This document shows positions 1 through 7,657 of a DNA stretch of 39,004 nucleotides, piece after piece. Source of the DNA: Nitrospirota bacterium. Its GTDB lineage: Bacteria > Nitrospirota > Thermodesulfovibrionia > UBA6902. The stretch is from contig JACQXG010000044.1 in the NCBI GenBank assembly GCA_016208905.1, forward strand, positions 1 through 39,004. Reading direction: 5' to 3'. Below the pieces are notes generated by a model. That model made no database searches. It was not told the origin of the DNA and saw only the letters and a list, made by a program, of their open reading frames with translations. The number at the start of each line of letters is the position of its first letter. Positions within the stretch are counted from its first letter, which is position 1. The translations under genes were made by a program, and so were the position numbers.

Positions 1-258
1 CGTGCCCTCATACACCGCATTGGCCCTGAGCATCGGGAACACATAGTCCCTTACAAACTCTTCCCTGAGATCGACAACGTGTGCCTTAGAGGCCCCGGTC
101 TTCAGCGCCTTGGCTTTCACGGCACTGATATCTTCCTCCTGTCCGAGGTCCGCGCAGAAGGCAATTACTTCACAGTTATACGTTTCTTTTAACCATTTAA
201 TAATGACGGATGTATCAAGTCCGCCCGAATATGCAAGGACAACTTTCCTGACTTTCAT
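1..258 (-). CDS. argG: Argininosuccinate synthase, N-terminal part (cut by window edge)
   Basis: The 86 visible codons are the start of argininosuccinate synthase, the cytoplasmic enzyme that joins citrulline and aspartate using ATP in arginine synthesis. The PP-loop nucleotide-binding motif AYSGGLDTS lies at residues 9-17, where it sits in this family, followed by the usual KWLKE and [10 protein letters not shown] segments. The ATG at 258 has a good ribosome-binding site (GGAGG about 7 nt upstream on the minus strand). The other roughly 300 residues lie outside the window. The identity rests on direct recognition of the family's N-terminal motif; nothing looks broken in the visible part. Confidence 0.95.
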   Translation of the reverse strand, partial: MKVRKVVLAYSGGLDTSVIIKWLKETYNCEVIAFCADLGQEEDISAVKAKALKTGASKAHVVDLREEFVRDYVFPMLRANAVYEGT

Positions 259-394
259 TTTTTCAACCCTCCGAGTTTATAAACATATCACAAGGATATT
301 GGAAATGTAAAATGCGGATGCTCTTAGGTAGTGGGTCATTTTGATTAAGGAGATTTAAATTGACGCAATGTTCGAATATAGTTAAAATTATCGC

Positions 395-1219
395 ATGGTT
401 GAATTGTGGAAACATATTAAAGAGGAGTGGCCTGTGATAAGGCAAACTCCTCGATTATTTATAATGGCAGTTCTCATGGTTAGTTCAATTATAGGAACTG
501 GAATATATTGGTTTTTTTCTGAGAGAATGACTTTGTATAGAGATAAACTACACATATATGAACAACCCAAAGAAAATGTAGACATACCTGAACATATTTC
601 TGAATCAGCTTTACCCCAAAATAATTATGGAGCTACTGAATTTAACTCTATAATATTAATGCCTAAAATTTCTAAATTTGTTGAAAATCCAGGAATAAGC
701 TCACCAACTTCGAGTATGCAACGTCTGGCATCAACTAGGATATTGACAGGAACTCTTTATGAGGACGATTTTAAAAACATAAGACGTGAAATAATGGTTG
801 GCGATTTAGATAATAATAAAGAATTTAGGGGGTTCATTAGTTTTAATATATTAGAAATTCCATTTTATAATAAAATTATTACTGCTGAATTATTTTTAAG
901 TAGCCCTTACACAAGTGGCAATATGAATTCTAAATATTTTAATACTCTTCTAATAGACGCTATTTATATAGGAGACTATTTGGACAAAACAGATTTTAAT
1001 AGTAATGGGATTATTGAAAAAAATAATTCAATCTTATTTAAAGATATTGGTAGAAAACCTCTAAATGTTACGAAAGAAATAATTAGATTTTTAGAAGATG
1101 GGCGTGATATCGCTACATTTAGACTCAGATTTACTGAGCGTACAGATTCAAATAATGTGCTAGATAAAATGACAATTAATGAAGATTGCAAAACAATGTT
1201 GTTAGTAAAATATAAATAA
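395..1219 (+). CDS. Membrane-anchored protein with DNRLRE-like beta domain, AT-rich
   Basis: The 274-residue protein has a short cytoplasmic N-terminus (EEWPVIRQTP), one transmembrane segment at about residues 23-41, a short charged helix, then a soluble domain. The middle (VGDLDNNKEFRGFISFNI) and the end (FRLRF, then LLVKYK) resemble the strand pattern of DNRLRE/CBM-like beta-sandwich domains; that resemblance is from memory and is an inference. The coding sequence is visibly richer in A+T than its neighbours (runs of AAT, ATA, TTA codons), suggesting recent transfer. The start is uncertain: ATG 395 has no ribosome site, whereas the in-frame GTG at 434 has GAGGAG six bases upstream. A 25-codon out-of-frame ORF from TTG 360 with a good AAGGAG also overlaps the beginning. 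Function unknown. Confidence 0.6.
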   Translation: MVELWKHIKEEWPVIRQTPRLFIMAVLMVSSIIGTGIYWFFSERMTLYRDKLHIYEQPKENVDIPEHISESALPQNNYGATEFNSIILMPKISKFVENPGISSPTSSMQRLASTRILTGTLYEDDFKNIRREIMVGDLDNNKEFRGFISFNILEIPFYNKIITAELFLSSPYTSGNMNSKYFNTLLIDAIYIGDYLDKTDFNSNGIIEKNNSILFKDIGRKPLNVTKEIIRFLEDGRDIATFRLRFTERTDSNNVLDKMTINEDCKTMLLVKYK

Positions 1220-1390
1220 CAATCCTTAGTCTCTTCAGGATTTTTGTCATGCCGTAAGACTGCTGAAGATTATCGGTTGGCCCTCAACCATCAGTTTCTT
1301 AAGTGATCCTCAAGCAGATGCCTCTCATCACTTGTTTTTCTTTCAATGCATGTGCATAAAATTCACGATTCATCTTACCATACCCATTCT

Positions 1391-2434
1391 CTATTCCCTG
1401 ATCTCCCGTATAATCTGTCTCTCCAGTTCCTTCGGCTTCGGAAGTTTGCCGACAAGTTCGGATGGGAGTTTTCTTGTAACAGTATATTCTGCTACGCCGA
1501 TGGGCTTGCTGATTCCCTGCAACGCATATTCAACTTCCATTCGGCTGCGGTCTCCGCAAAGTATTATGCCAATAGACGGGTTTTCATCCGGCTCACGAAC
1601 AAAATCATTAAGCAGGTTCAAATAGAAATTCATCTTTCCCGCGTATTCGGGCTTGAATTTGCCGGCCTTTAATTCAATAGCAACCAGGCACTTCAGCTTT
1701 CTGTGATAAAAAAGAAGGTCAATAAAATATTCTTCATTCTCAAGTTTTACAGGATACTGGTTCCCAATGAAAGTGAAGCCTTGCCCGAACTCCAATATAA
1801 CATCCCGTATATGATTAACCATCCGCCGCTCTAATTCGCGCTCAACAACCGGGCTGGTAATTCCAAGAAAGTCGAGTGCATAAACATCCTTCATTGCCTC
1901 ATCAGCCTGCTCAGCAATGGATATGGGCAGGGTATTCTGAAAATTATGCTGTTTTACGGTAAGACCATGTCTTTGGTAGGCATTGGTTTTAATTTGATGC
2001 AGAAGAGCACTGCGACTCCATCCCGTTTTTGCTGTCATGCTGAGGTAGTATTCACGAGCTGAAATATCTTTCACCTTTGACATAATAAGCAGATTTTGTC
2101 CCCATGGTATTTCTCCAACAACCCGTTGGAGTTTTGGGTATTCTTTATATTCAAGATAAAATTGTCTCATATACCATAAATTCTGAGAAGAATAACCCGA
2201 TGTTCCATAAAACTCTTTTCGTAAGTCCTGTGACAATCTTTCGACAACTGATTTCCCCCATCCCTCGCGTTCCTGACGGGAAGCTATCTCATGACCGATA
2301 TTCCAGTACAGTTTTATCAGTTCTTTATTGACGGCACGGTATGACAGAATACGGCTTTCCTGAATACGAGCTTTTATTGTTTGCAATAAGTCGCCGTAAC
2401 TTGTTGTTCTCGAAGTAATTCTTTTTGGTCCCAT
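1391..2434 (-). CDS. DUF1016 family PD-(D/E)XK nuclease (YhcG-like)
   Basis: The 347-residue protein matches the DUF1016/YhcG architecture: an N-terminal helical domain (residues about 15-165, with the conserved LYWNIGHEI and YSSQNLWYMRQFY segments) and a C-terminal PD-(D/E)XK nuclease domain. The visible catalytic signature is D239 in EEYFIDLLFYH, then E254-L-K256 in VAIELKAG, so the active site looks intact. Family members are common in accessory islands next to restriction or defence genes; their biological role is poorly defined. The ATG at 2434 has GGGAGGGG five bases upstream. Here the gene sits alone, 213 bp after a decayed toxin-antitoxin-like module on the same strand. Confidence 0.88.
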   Translation of the reverse strand: MGPKRITSRTTSYGDLLQTIKARIQESRILSYRAVNKELIKLYWNIGHEIASRQEREGWGKSVVERLSQDLRKEFYGTSGYSSQNLWYMRQFYLEYKEYPKLQRVVGEIPWGQNLLIMSKVKDISAREYYLSMTAKTGWSRSALLHQIKTNAYQRHGLTVKQHNFQNTLPISIAEQADEAMKDVYALDFLGITSPVVERELERRMVNHIRDVILEFGQGFTFIGNQYPVKLENEEYFIDLLFYHRKLKCLVAIELKAGKFKPEYAGKMNFYLNLLNDFVREPDENPSIGIILCGDRSRMEVEYALQGISKPIGVAEYTVTRKLPSELVGKLPKPKELERQIIREIRE

Positions 2435-2647
2435 GTCCCCTCCCAGTGCATTACGAAATCACATTAAATGATTCCGTTACTTTCCATCATGCTATAATCT
2501 CGCTTTTTAATAACCGTTCTGGCCGGTTCTGAAATTTACAATATACTCCTCAAGCCAATGCTAATTACAAGGCAGTCTACCGTCTAAACTGTATGCGAGA
2601 TTGTTCCCCTTCATCTATGCCATGTCCCCTTTTTCGACAATGCTACT

Positions 2648-2701
2648 TCATGCTTCTTTAAACTGCTTCATTATAGTTTCTGCGACGTCAAATGAGTTCA
2701 A
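2648..2701 (-). pseudogene. Possible 17-codon remnant of the antitoxin's partner gene
   Basis: A TTG inside the stop region of the antitoxin-like gene opens a reading frame of 17 codons (LNSFDVAETIMKQFKEA) that ends at a TGA. It resembles the start of nucleotidyltransferase-fold (DUF6036-like) proteins that often overlap this kind of small upstream gene, where the protein continues for about 150 residues or more. No continuation is seen in any frame up to the DUF1016 start at 2434. This is an inference from remembered N-termini; the stretch is short and could be chance. Confidence 0.3.
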
Positions 2702-2925
2702 TCGCCCAAATGAGAAAGCCTTCTCGCTACTTCTTTTCCAAGCAAATCGTCATCCCATTCCGGATGTGACTTTCTCAGGTGGGTCATCAGCATACCCCGC
2801 GCTGAGACCCACATATTGAACCCTATACTTATACGTTCGGCAGGGGTCTTTTTGCTTAGAACACGCGCCATCGCATCATCCAGCATTTCTATCTGCCCAC
2901 TGTCCAGTCTTGCTTTTGAAAACAT
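2698..2925 (-). CDS. Small antitoxin-like protein (Rv0078B-related type)
   Basis: The 75-residue protein is mostly helical and charged, with the pattern DDAMARVLSKKTPAER, then MWVSARGML, then HPEWDDDLLGKEVARRLSH. This resembles the Rv0078B-related antitoxin family, whose genes usually lie directly before and overlap a nucleotidyltransferase-like partner. The start is set at ATG 2925 because GGAG lies six bases upstream; a longer form from TTG 2937 would add four residues. A TATAAT-like box occurs at 2949-2954 on the same strand. No intact partner follows, so the module looks decayed. The family match is by eye and moderate; a stand-alone small protein of other function is possible. Confidence 0.55.
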   Translation of the reverse strand: MFSKARLDSGQIEMLDDAMARVLSKKTPAERISIGFNMWVSARGMLMTHLRKSHPEWDDDLLGKEVARRLSHLGD

Positions 2926-3033
2926 ATGATGCTCCAATTTGATTATCCATTATAACAAAAAGCTTAAAGACAGAGTCAGTAAAATATTAAGAGCACCTTG
3001 TTAAATAACAAATTTATTTGTTACATTTTTAAT

Positions 3034-3279
3034 ATGAAAAAACACATATTCTATCTAACCCTGATCCTTCTCGTCCCGCTCACCCTCTACATCCTGTCAC
3101 TAAAAACAGTTTCCCCAATCCCCTCCGACGATAACCACGCAGGAATTTCAGAAATAAAAGGTTGTTTTGAATGCCACGGGGACGATAAGGAATTTCCGAA
3201 AAAGAAAACTCATCCTCCAAAGGACCAGTGCTTTAACTGTCATAAAGCCGCTAAAAAGCCTCCTGCAGCTAAAGGATAG
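3034..3279 (+). CDS. Small secreted or anchored diheme c-type cytochrome
   Basis: The 81-residue protein starts with a basic n-region (MKKH) and a hydrophobic segment (residues about 5-22), followed by a short polar part with two heme-attachment motifs, CFECH and CFNCH, about 30 residues apart, and a Lys/Pro/Ala-rich tail. This is the layout of small periplasmic diheme c-type cytochromes held by an uncleaved signal anchor. ATG 3034 is chosen because it begins a textbook signal sequence; a 12-residue longer form from TTG 2998 is less likely. No clear ribosome site is visible for either. The partner in electron transfer is unknown; the flanking genes give no hint. Confidence 0.75.
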   Translation: MKKHIFYLTLILLVPLTLYILSLKTVSPIPSDDNHAGISEIKGCFECHGDDKEFPKKKTHPPKDQCFNCHKAAKKPPAAKG

Positions 3280-3346
3280 TCATGATGTTCCCGTAATGAA
3301 TATACAGGTATGGAGATAAAACCTTTGATAGTCGGCCATAACTTAT

Positions 3347-4786
3347 ATGATTGATAACTCAGGCATAGGAAATATTAAATATTTGCTGACCCTTATGCAG
3401 TCCTCCGGTAAGGACACCACATTCGAGGCCGGCTCCATTATTAAGGCGCAGGTAATAAATATAACTGATAGCGGAGACGCAGTCCTTCGAATCGCTACAA
3501 CCAGCGGCGATAAAAACAGTCCATCCGGAACCATCATAAAGGCTTATTCAGAAGTCCCTTTAACGAAAGGGCAGAATATATTTCTTGAAATACTCGAAGG
3601 GAAAGACAATATCACCATGAGGTTTATTGGTGAGTCAGGCAAATCACCGGAAGCCCTTCAGCAGATGATTAAAAACCCCGGCACAGGAAATATTAAAAAT
3701 CTGCTGACCCTTACGCAGTCCTCCGGTAAGGACGCCAGATTCGAGGCCGGCTCCATTATCAAGGCGCAGGTAATAAATATAACTGATAGCGGGGACGCAG
3801 TCCTTCGAATCGCTACAACCAGCGGCGATAAAAACAGTCCATCTGGAACCATCATAACGGCTTATTCAGAAGTCCCTTTAACGAAAGGGCAGAATATATT
3901 TCTTGAAATACTCGGGGGAAAGGACAATATCACCATGCGCTTCATGGGCTATTCTGACAGCTCATCCGAAACCATCCGGCAGAACTTCCCTGTTAAAATA
4001 CTCGATATGCTCGCTCAGTTGTCCACCGCCCGTGCAGGCAACCCAGAATTCCAGAAGCTTTTCAACATGCTTAAATCCCTCCCGGAGAGCATAAAGACAG
4101 CAATCCCGGAGTTCAAAAGCCTGGAACAGCTCCTGCTGGATATCAGGCAGCTGGACGGCAAAGTCCTGAAGGCGTTTGTTGAGACTTCAGGTGTTGCCTT
4201 TGAGACGCGGCTGAAGATTGCCGTACTGGGGGACCCGGCATCGATTTTACAGAACCTCATGTCGCTCCAGGCAGAGGGGGATCTCAAGGCCCTTCTCCTG
4301 AGGCTTAAAGGCCTGTTAAAAGACCGGCATATTTTAGAAGCGCTGAAGCTGTCGGGACACGATATAGCAGATGTATCAGAGAAGATTGACAAGTTTATAA
4401 AGAACATTGAGTTGTTTCAGCTGACGTCAAAATTAAACGATATGTTTTATACCTTCCTGCCGGTCCTGTGGGATGGCCTGAAAGACGGTGAATTTCTCTT
4501 TAAGAAAAACCGGGAGAAGGGCAAAGAATCGTATACCTGCGATATCAACCTGGACCTTGAATCCATCGGCAAGCTGTCCATTTCCGTGACTATACTGGAC
4601 AAGTCTTTTTTCATCACTTTCTATTCTGAACGGCATGAAGTCAATGAGCTTATTAAATCACAGAAGCATGTCCTGGAGGAACGGTTTGCCTTGCAGGGAC
4701 TGCCGCTAAAAGCAATAAATTTCAATCATAAAAATGCCATCCCCTTTGGAAAGTCCAATGATCAGGGGGTAGACGTAAAAATATAG
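3347..4786 (+). CDS. FliK-like flagellar hook-length control protein with duplicated N-terminal domain
   Basis: The 479-residue protein has a C-terminal region (about 370-470; LWDGLKDGEFLFKK, then LGKLSISVTILD-type strands and VLEERFALQGL) resembling the FliK/Flg_hook domain that senses hook length and switches the export gate. The N-terminal part contains two nearly identical copies of an 88-residue beta-rich unit (residues about 8-93 and 114-199, seven differences), then a helical linker. The next gene encodes an FlhB C-terminal-like protein, the natural interaction partner of FliK, which supports the call. Start at ATG 3347; an in-frame stop lies just upstream at 3329. No strong ribosome site is seen. 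No other flagellar gene is in the window. Confidence 0.7.
   Translation: MIDNSGIGNIKYLLTLMQSSGKDTTFEAGSIIKAQVINITDSGDAVLRIATTSGDKNSPSGTIIKAYSEVPLTKGQNIFLEILEGKDNITMRFIGESGKSPEALQQMIKNPGTGNIKNLLTLTQSSGKDARFEAGSIIKAQVINITDSGDAVLRIATTSGDKNSPSGTIITAYSEVPLTKGQNIFLEILGGKDNITMRFMGYSDSSSETIRQNFPVKILDMLAQLSTARAGNPEFQKLFNMLKSLPESIKTAIPEFKSLEQLLLDIRQLDGKVLKAFVETSGVAFETRLKIAVLGDPASILQNLMSLQAEGDLKALLLRLKGLLKDRHILEALKLSGHDIADVSEKIDKFIKNIELFQLTSKLNDMFYTFLPVLWDGLKDGEFLFKKNREKGKESYTCDINLDLESIGKLSISVTILDKSFFITFYSERHEVNELIKSQKHVLEERFALQGLPLKAINFNHKNAIPFGKSNDQGVDVKI
3367..3937 (+). repeat. Tandem duplication, period 318 bp, inside the FliK-like gene
   Basis: Two copies of about 253 bp, at 3367-3619 and 3685-3937, are nearly identical at the nucleotide level and exactly 318 bp (106 codons) apart, so the reading frame is kept. 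The spacers between and after the copies differ. Most differences between copies are single bases and many change the residue, which suggests a fairly recent in-frame duplication. The unit encodes a small beta-rich domain (FEAGSIIKAQVI to NITMRF). Confidence 0.95.
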
Positions 4787-4788
4787 CC

Positions 4789-5061
4789 ATGAAGGACAAA
4801 TCCGAAAAAGCCGCGGCTTTAAAATACAGGCATGGCAAAGACTCTGCGCCTAAACTTGTGGCCAAAGGCAAAGGCAAGGTCGCGGAGAAGATAATTGAGA
4901 TTGCAAAAGCACACGGTATCCCGGTACAGGAAGACAAAGAGCTCGTCGAGTTCCTCTCCATGCTTGACCTGTATCAGGAAATTCCGCCTGACCTGTACAG
5001 GGCAGTTGCCGAAATCCTCGCATTTGTGTATGCGTTGAAAAACCTCAACAGGTCAACGTAA
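4789..5061 (+). CDS. FlhB C-terminal-like protein (FlhX/YlqH type export-switch homologue)
   Basis: The 90-residue protein matches the cytoplasmic C-terminal domain of FlhB without its membrane part: AALKY near residue 9, then APKLVAKGKGKVAEKIIEIAK-type segment, GIPVQEDKELVEFL and a final IPPDLYRAVAEILAFVY. In true FlhB an NPTH site is cleaved before this region; here the equivalent segment begins directly after the start, so no autocleavage is needed. Stand-alone forms of this domain are known next to fliK-like genes, as here (start two bases after the upstream stop). It probably modulates the type III flagellar export switch. The family call is confident; the exact role is inferred. Confidence 0.85.
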   Translation: MKDKSEKAAALKYRHGKDSAPKLVAKGKGKVAEKIIEIAKAHGIPVQEDKELVEFLSMLDLYQEIPPDLYRAVAEILAFVYALKNLNRST

Positions 5062-5063
5062 CC

Positions 5064-5118
5064 TGAAACAGTAGAACACAGAAACGTTGAATGGTGAAAC
5101 CTTGAACGGTTGAACAGC
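5064..5118 (+). repeat. Repetitive 'word' DNA (GAACACAGAA / TTGAACGGTTGAAC)
   Basis: The spacer after the FlhB-like gene is built of short near-repeated words (GTAGAACACAGAAACG, GTTGAATGGTGAA, TTGAACGGTTGAAC). The word GAACACAGAA recurs inside the TPR membrane-protein gene at 32641-32720 on the other strand. Such low-complexity spacer DNA is familiar from some Nitrospirota and deltaproteobacterial genomes, but genome-wide copies cannot be seen from this window. Confidence 0.55.
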
Positions 5119-5122
5119 AGTT

Positions 5123-5995
5123 TTATTCACCTGCCACCACTTCTATCGCAGATTTGAGACCCAGTACAACTTCCGCCATCCGTTCATAGTCCAGTGTTTC
5201 GGGTCCATCCCCTCCGCCGTGATAGTGGGGGTTTCTGTAAAAGGCGGTATCAGTCACCATGACGGCGTTATAGCCGAATTTCCAGAAAGACCTGTGGTCG
5301 GAGAAATCCACTCCAGGGACAATAAAGACAGTCGAAAGGGACTCCACCGGAAGATCCGTTCCTTCCTTAAAACCACCCTTCACACGATTTAAAAAGCCCT
5401 TCGACTGAAGATTACTTATCAGAGTTATAAAATTCCCCTTGTCCGGATAAAGCCATTTCAAAAAAGACAGCGGCAAAAGCTGGCTGTCCGGCTCGTCGCT
5501 GAAATATCCTATCATCTCAAGACATATCATCCCCTTTATATCCCTGCCGGCCTGATGCAGGCTTTTGGCATATACATAACTTCCCATAAATTTACTTCGG
5601 AATAAAGGTGGTTCCTCAAGGGTAAATGCAACAAAATGCACCGTCTTACGAAGCGGCTTTCCGGCAAGCAGCCGCGCCAGTTCAAGCATACCTGCAATGG
5701 CGCTCGCATTGTCATCCGCCCCCGGAGTACCGGTAACAGTATCATAATGGGCGCCTACAACAAGTATCTCTTCCGGCACGTTTATACCTTTTTTCTCAAC
5801 ATATATATTTTTATAAGTCAGTCCTTTGTAGTCACAGGGTTGATTGAAAACAGAATAACCATAATCACTCAATTCCGAGGTAATGTAATCAATAGCTCTA
5901 TTTAATTCATTTATTTGAAGATATCCCCTGGACCCTATTTCCCCGGCAAGGACATTAACAGTTTTTCTGAGGTTGTTTTGTATATCTGCCTTCAT
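5123..5995 (-). CDS. M28 family zinc aminopeptidase
   Basis: The protein (290 residues from the chosen start) has the metal-ligand series of M28 peptidases: H83-x-D85 in GAHYDT, D94-D95 in PGADDNAS, the Glu pair E127-E128 in TLEE, a later Glu in CLEMIGY, and a His near the end (NPHYHG). These enzymes remove N-terminal residues from peptides with two zinc ions. There is no obvious signal peptide from ATG 5995; a form from 6046 would add 17 residues with a hydrophobic stretch, which leaves export undecided. Neither start has a clear ribosome site. The gene stands alone between a repetitive spacer and hsp20. Family assignment is firm, substrate unknown. Confidence 0.88.
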   Translation of the reverse strand: MKADIQNNLRKTVNVLAGEIGSRGYLQINELNRAIDYITSELSDYGYSVFNQPCDYKGLTYKNIYVEKKGINVPEEILVVGAHYDTVTGTPGADDNASAIAGMLELARLLAGKPLRKTVHFVAFTLEEPPLFRSKFMGSYVYAKSLHQAGRDIKGMICLEMIGYFSDEPDSQLLPLSFLKWLYPDKGNFITLISNLQSKGFLNRVKGGFKEGTDLPVESLSTVFIVPGVDFSDHRSFWKFGYNAVMVTDTAFYRNPHYHGGGDGPETLDYERMAEVVLGLKSAIEVVAGE

Positions 5996-6206
5996 CGTAA
6001 AAGTATAAAAAATTTTCAGGAGCCCGGGAGTTACGGAAAAAATCATTCTTTGTTATTTGAATAACAATAGTTACCACCTTCAGGCACAGGCGAGGTAAAA
6101 AAAAAGGGGAAGCAGTGCATAATCAACAGCCAACAAACGAGAAAACTTCTTTAATAGTTACCCGTCTCCGTGCCGTTGAGTTACTTACTACCACCCCCCT
6201 CAACCG

Positions 6207-6704
6207 TCATTCGATTTTTATTTTGTGTTCTCTTTTCTTCGCAGCTTCTGTTTTCGGGATCTTTACTTCAAGCACGCCGTTCTTAAACGACGCCTTTGCC
6301 TTATCGGTCTGGACCTCTGCCGGAAGAACAAATGAACGCTTAAATGATCCATACGAACGTTCCAGACGGAAGTAATCTTTTTTCTCTATCTTCTCTTCTT
6401 TCTTCTTCTCTCCTGAAAGTGTGATTGTGTCATCAGTCAGATTAACTTCAATATCATCTTTCGACATACCGGGAAATTCCGATTTAACTACAATGTTATC
6501 TCCCTCTTCAAATATATCTACTGACGGAGATGGTTCTGTTACTTCTAACATCCGCGGTAAATCCGGCCACAGCGCATGGCTAAAGGGTCTGCGGAAGAAT
6601 TCATCAAACATCTCTTCCATTCTCTCAAAAGGAGCAATCCATCCAGCGGGTCGATAAGGTGTAAGTCCTTTTTTCTCTGTTATCCTGATTTTTTCAGCTG
6701 TCAT
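6207..6704 (-). CDS. Hsp20/alpha-crystallin small heat-shock protein
   Basis: The 165-residue protein has the standard layout of bacterial Hsp20: an N-terminal arm with WIAPFERMEEMFDEFF, an alpha-crystallin domain (about residues 55-150) containing VKSEFPGMSKDDIEV, and the hallmark ASFKNGVLEVKIPK, then a short C-terminal tail ending in the oligomer-contact motif IKIE. It acts as an ATP-independent holdase for unfolding proteins in the cytoplasm. ATG 6704 is preferred because AGGAGG lies seven bases upstream; a GTG at 6708-6710 overlaps that site. A strong vegetative-type promoter lies about 90 bp upstream. Confidence 0.95.
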   Translation of the reverse strand: MTAEKIRITEKKGLTPYRPAGWIAPFERMEEMFDEFFRRPFSHALWPDLPRMLEVTEPSPSVDIFEEGDNIVVKSEFPGMSKDDIEVNLTDDTITLSGEKKKEEKIEKKDYFRLERSYGSFKRSFVLPAEVQTDKAKASFKNGVLEVKIPKTEAAKKREHKIKIE

Positions 6705-6794
6705 AATCACCCCTCCTTTCTTCTATCGACTGCTCATCAGGGCAGCCAACTTTATAGACAACCGCCCATGCGGTTATTGCTTCTTCTTAATTTA

Positions 6795-6823
6795 TTTATA
6801 GCACACGTTCCCCCTCATGTCAA
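6795..6823 (-). promoter_or_regulatory. Sigma-70-type promoter for hsp20
   Basis: On the minus strand TTGACA (6818-6823) is followed after exactly 17 bp by TATAAA (6795-6800), a near-perfect -35/-10 pair, about 90 bp before the hsp20 start. No CIRCE-type inverted repeat is visible nearby, so the form of heat control is not evident from the sequence. Confidence 0.75.
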
Positions 6824-6970
6824 TAGAGTAACTGTATGTTTAATAAGGATTTTTCAGGACTGAAAATAATTATGCAATTCGTACAAATAACTGCAAATAA
6901 CACTATGAAATATCAGCGGAAATTGACCGGCAGGGTATTTTTATTTATAGTATGAAAGTCTTTTTCAAAC

Positions 6971-7489
6971 ATGAAAACTTCCAGAAAACAAAAAACATTA
7001 AGACCTACTACAGGTAAAGTCAGAGAAGCCCTTTTCGATATTTTGCGGGGCAAAATAGAAAATACAAGATTTCTTGACTTATACGCCGGTACAGGCGCTG
7101 TTGGAATCAATGCCCTGAACGAAGGGGCCGCAGAAGTTATTTTTGTTGAGGAGAGCAAAAGAAACACTAAAAAAATAATCGAACTTACAATAAAAAACCG
7201 GGCTTCTGATAAAACTAAAATTATTAATAAAAAAGTGATGTCTTTCCTTCAATGGGCAGAATTACAGGAGATCATCTTTGATATAATATTTCTGGATCCG
7301 CCGTATCACACAGATGAAATAATGTATGCCCTGGCTGCAATCGGAAAATCACACATCATAAAACATGGCGGAATTGTCATTGCAGAACACTTTACAAAAA
7401 AACCGTTGCCTGACATGTTCGACAGACTGCATAAAATAAAAGATTATAACTACGGGGACTCGGTGCTGAGCTTTTATGAAGCTGCTTGA
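6971..7489 (+). CDS. rsmD: 16S rRNA (guanine-966 N2)-methyltransferase
   Basis: The 172-residue protein carries the SAM-binding motif FLDLYAGTGAVGINAL at about residues 32-47 and the catalytic LDPPYH near 112, preceded by RPTTGKVREALFDIL, which is diagnostic of RsmD. It methylates G966 of 16S rRNA during small-subunit assembly. Compared with typical RsmD the N-terminus is short by about 10-15 residues (the usual RIIxGxxKGRxL stretch is missing), and ATG 6971 has no clear ribosome site. It precedes coaD, a common rsmD-coaD pairing, but here the two are separated by a short mobile element. Confidence 0.92.
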   Translation: MKTSRKQKTLRPTTGKVREALFDILRGKIENTRFLDLYAGTGAVGINALNEGAAEVIFVEESKRNTKKIIELTIKNRASDKTKIINKKVMSFLQWAELQEIIFDIIFLDPPYHTDEIMYALAAIGKSHIIKHGGIVIAEHFTKKPLPDMFDRLHKIKDYNYGDSVLSFYEAA

Positions 7490-7532
7490 TTATTTCAAAA
7501 CCATAATTGATATAATTTGTATAATGAATGTC

Positions 7533-7657
7533 GTAACTACTCAGGTGGATAGTCTGTAGGTGTTTAGGTAGATAGGGGGGAATAACCATGCGAGATCACA
7601 CAAAACTCAAAGCAGCAGTCCTAACAGACTACAGTCTAAACCACCTGAGTAGTTACA
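7533..7657 (+). mobile_element. Short transposon-like element (MITE) with 16-bp terminal inverted repeats and 7-bp target repeats
   Basis: Perfect 16-bp inverted ends occur at 7533-7548 (GTAACTACTCAGGTGG) and 7641-7656 (its reverse complement), with imperfect pairing continuing inward (AGTCTGTAGG against CCTAACAGACT). The element is flanked by the direct repeat GAATGTC at 7526-7532 and 7658-7664, the mark of a target-site duplication. Inside is a good ribosome site (GGGGGG) and an ATG at 7588 opening MRDHTKLKA, which resembles the N-terminus of four-helix-bundle (23S rRNA intervening-sequence, S23-type) proteins. I infer an internally deleted derivative of a four-helix-bundle element that inserted between rsmD and coaD. 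As RNA the ends could form a long hairpin. Confidence 0.7.

Noticed and set aside
110-310. Plus-strand frame of 66 codons over the argG start
   Set aside because: It is the antisense shadow of argG, with no ribosome site or family resemblance.
2560-2600. Second copy of the 7533-7657 element ends
   Set aside because: CAGTTTAGACGGTAGACTG resembles part of the inner arm (GTTTAGACTGTAGTCTG), but the 16-bp end GTAACTACTCAGGTGG and a flanking direct repeat are missing, so the likeness is not enough.
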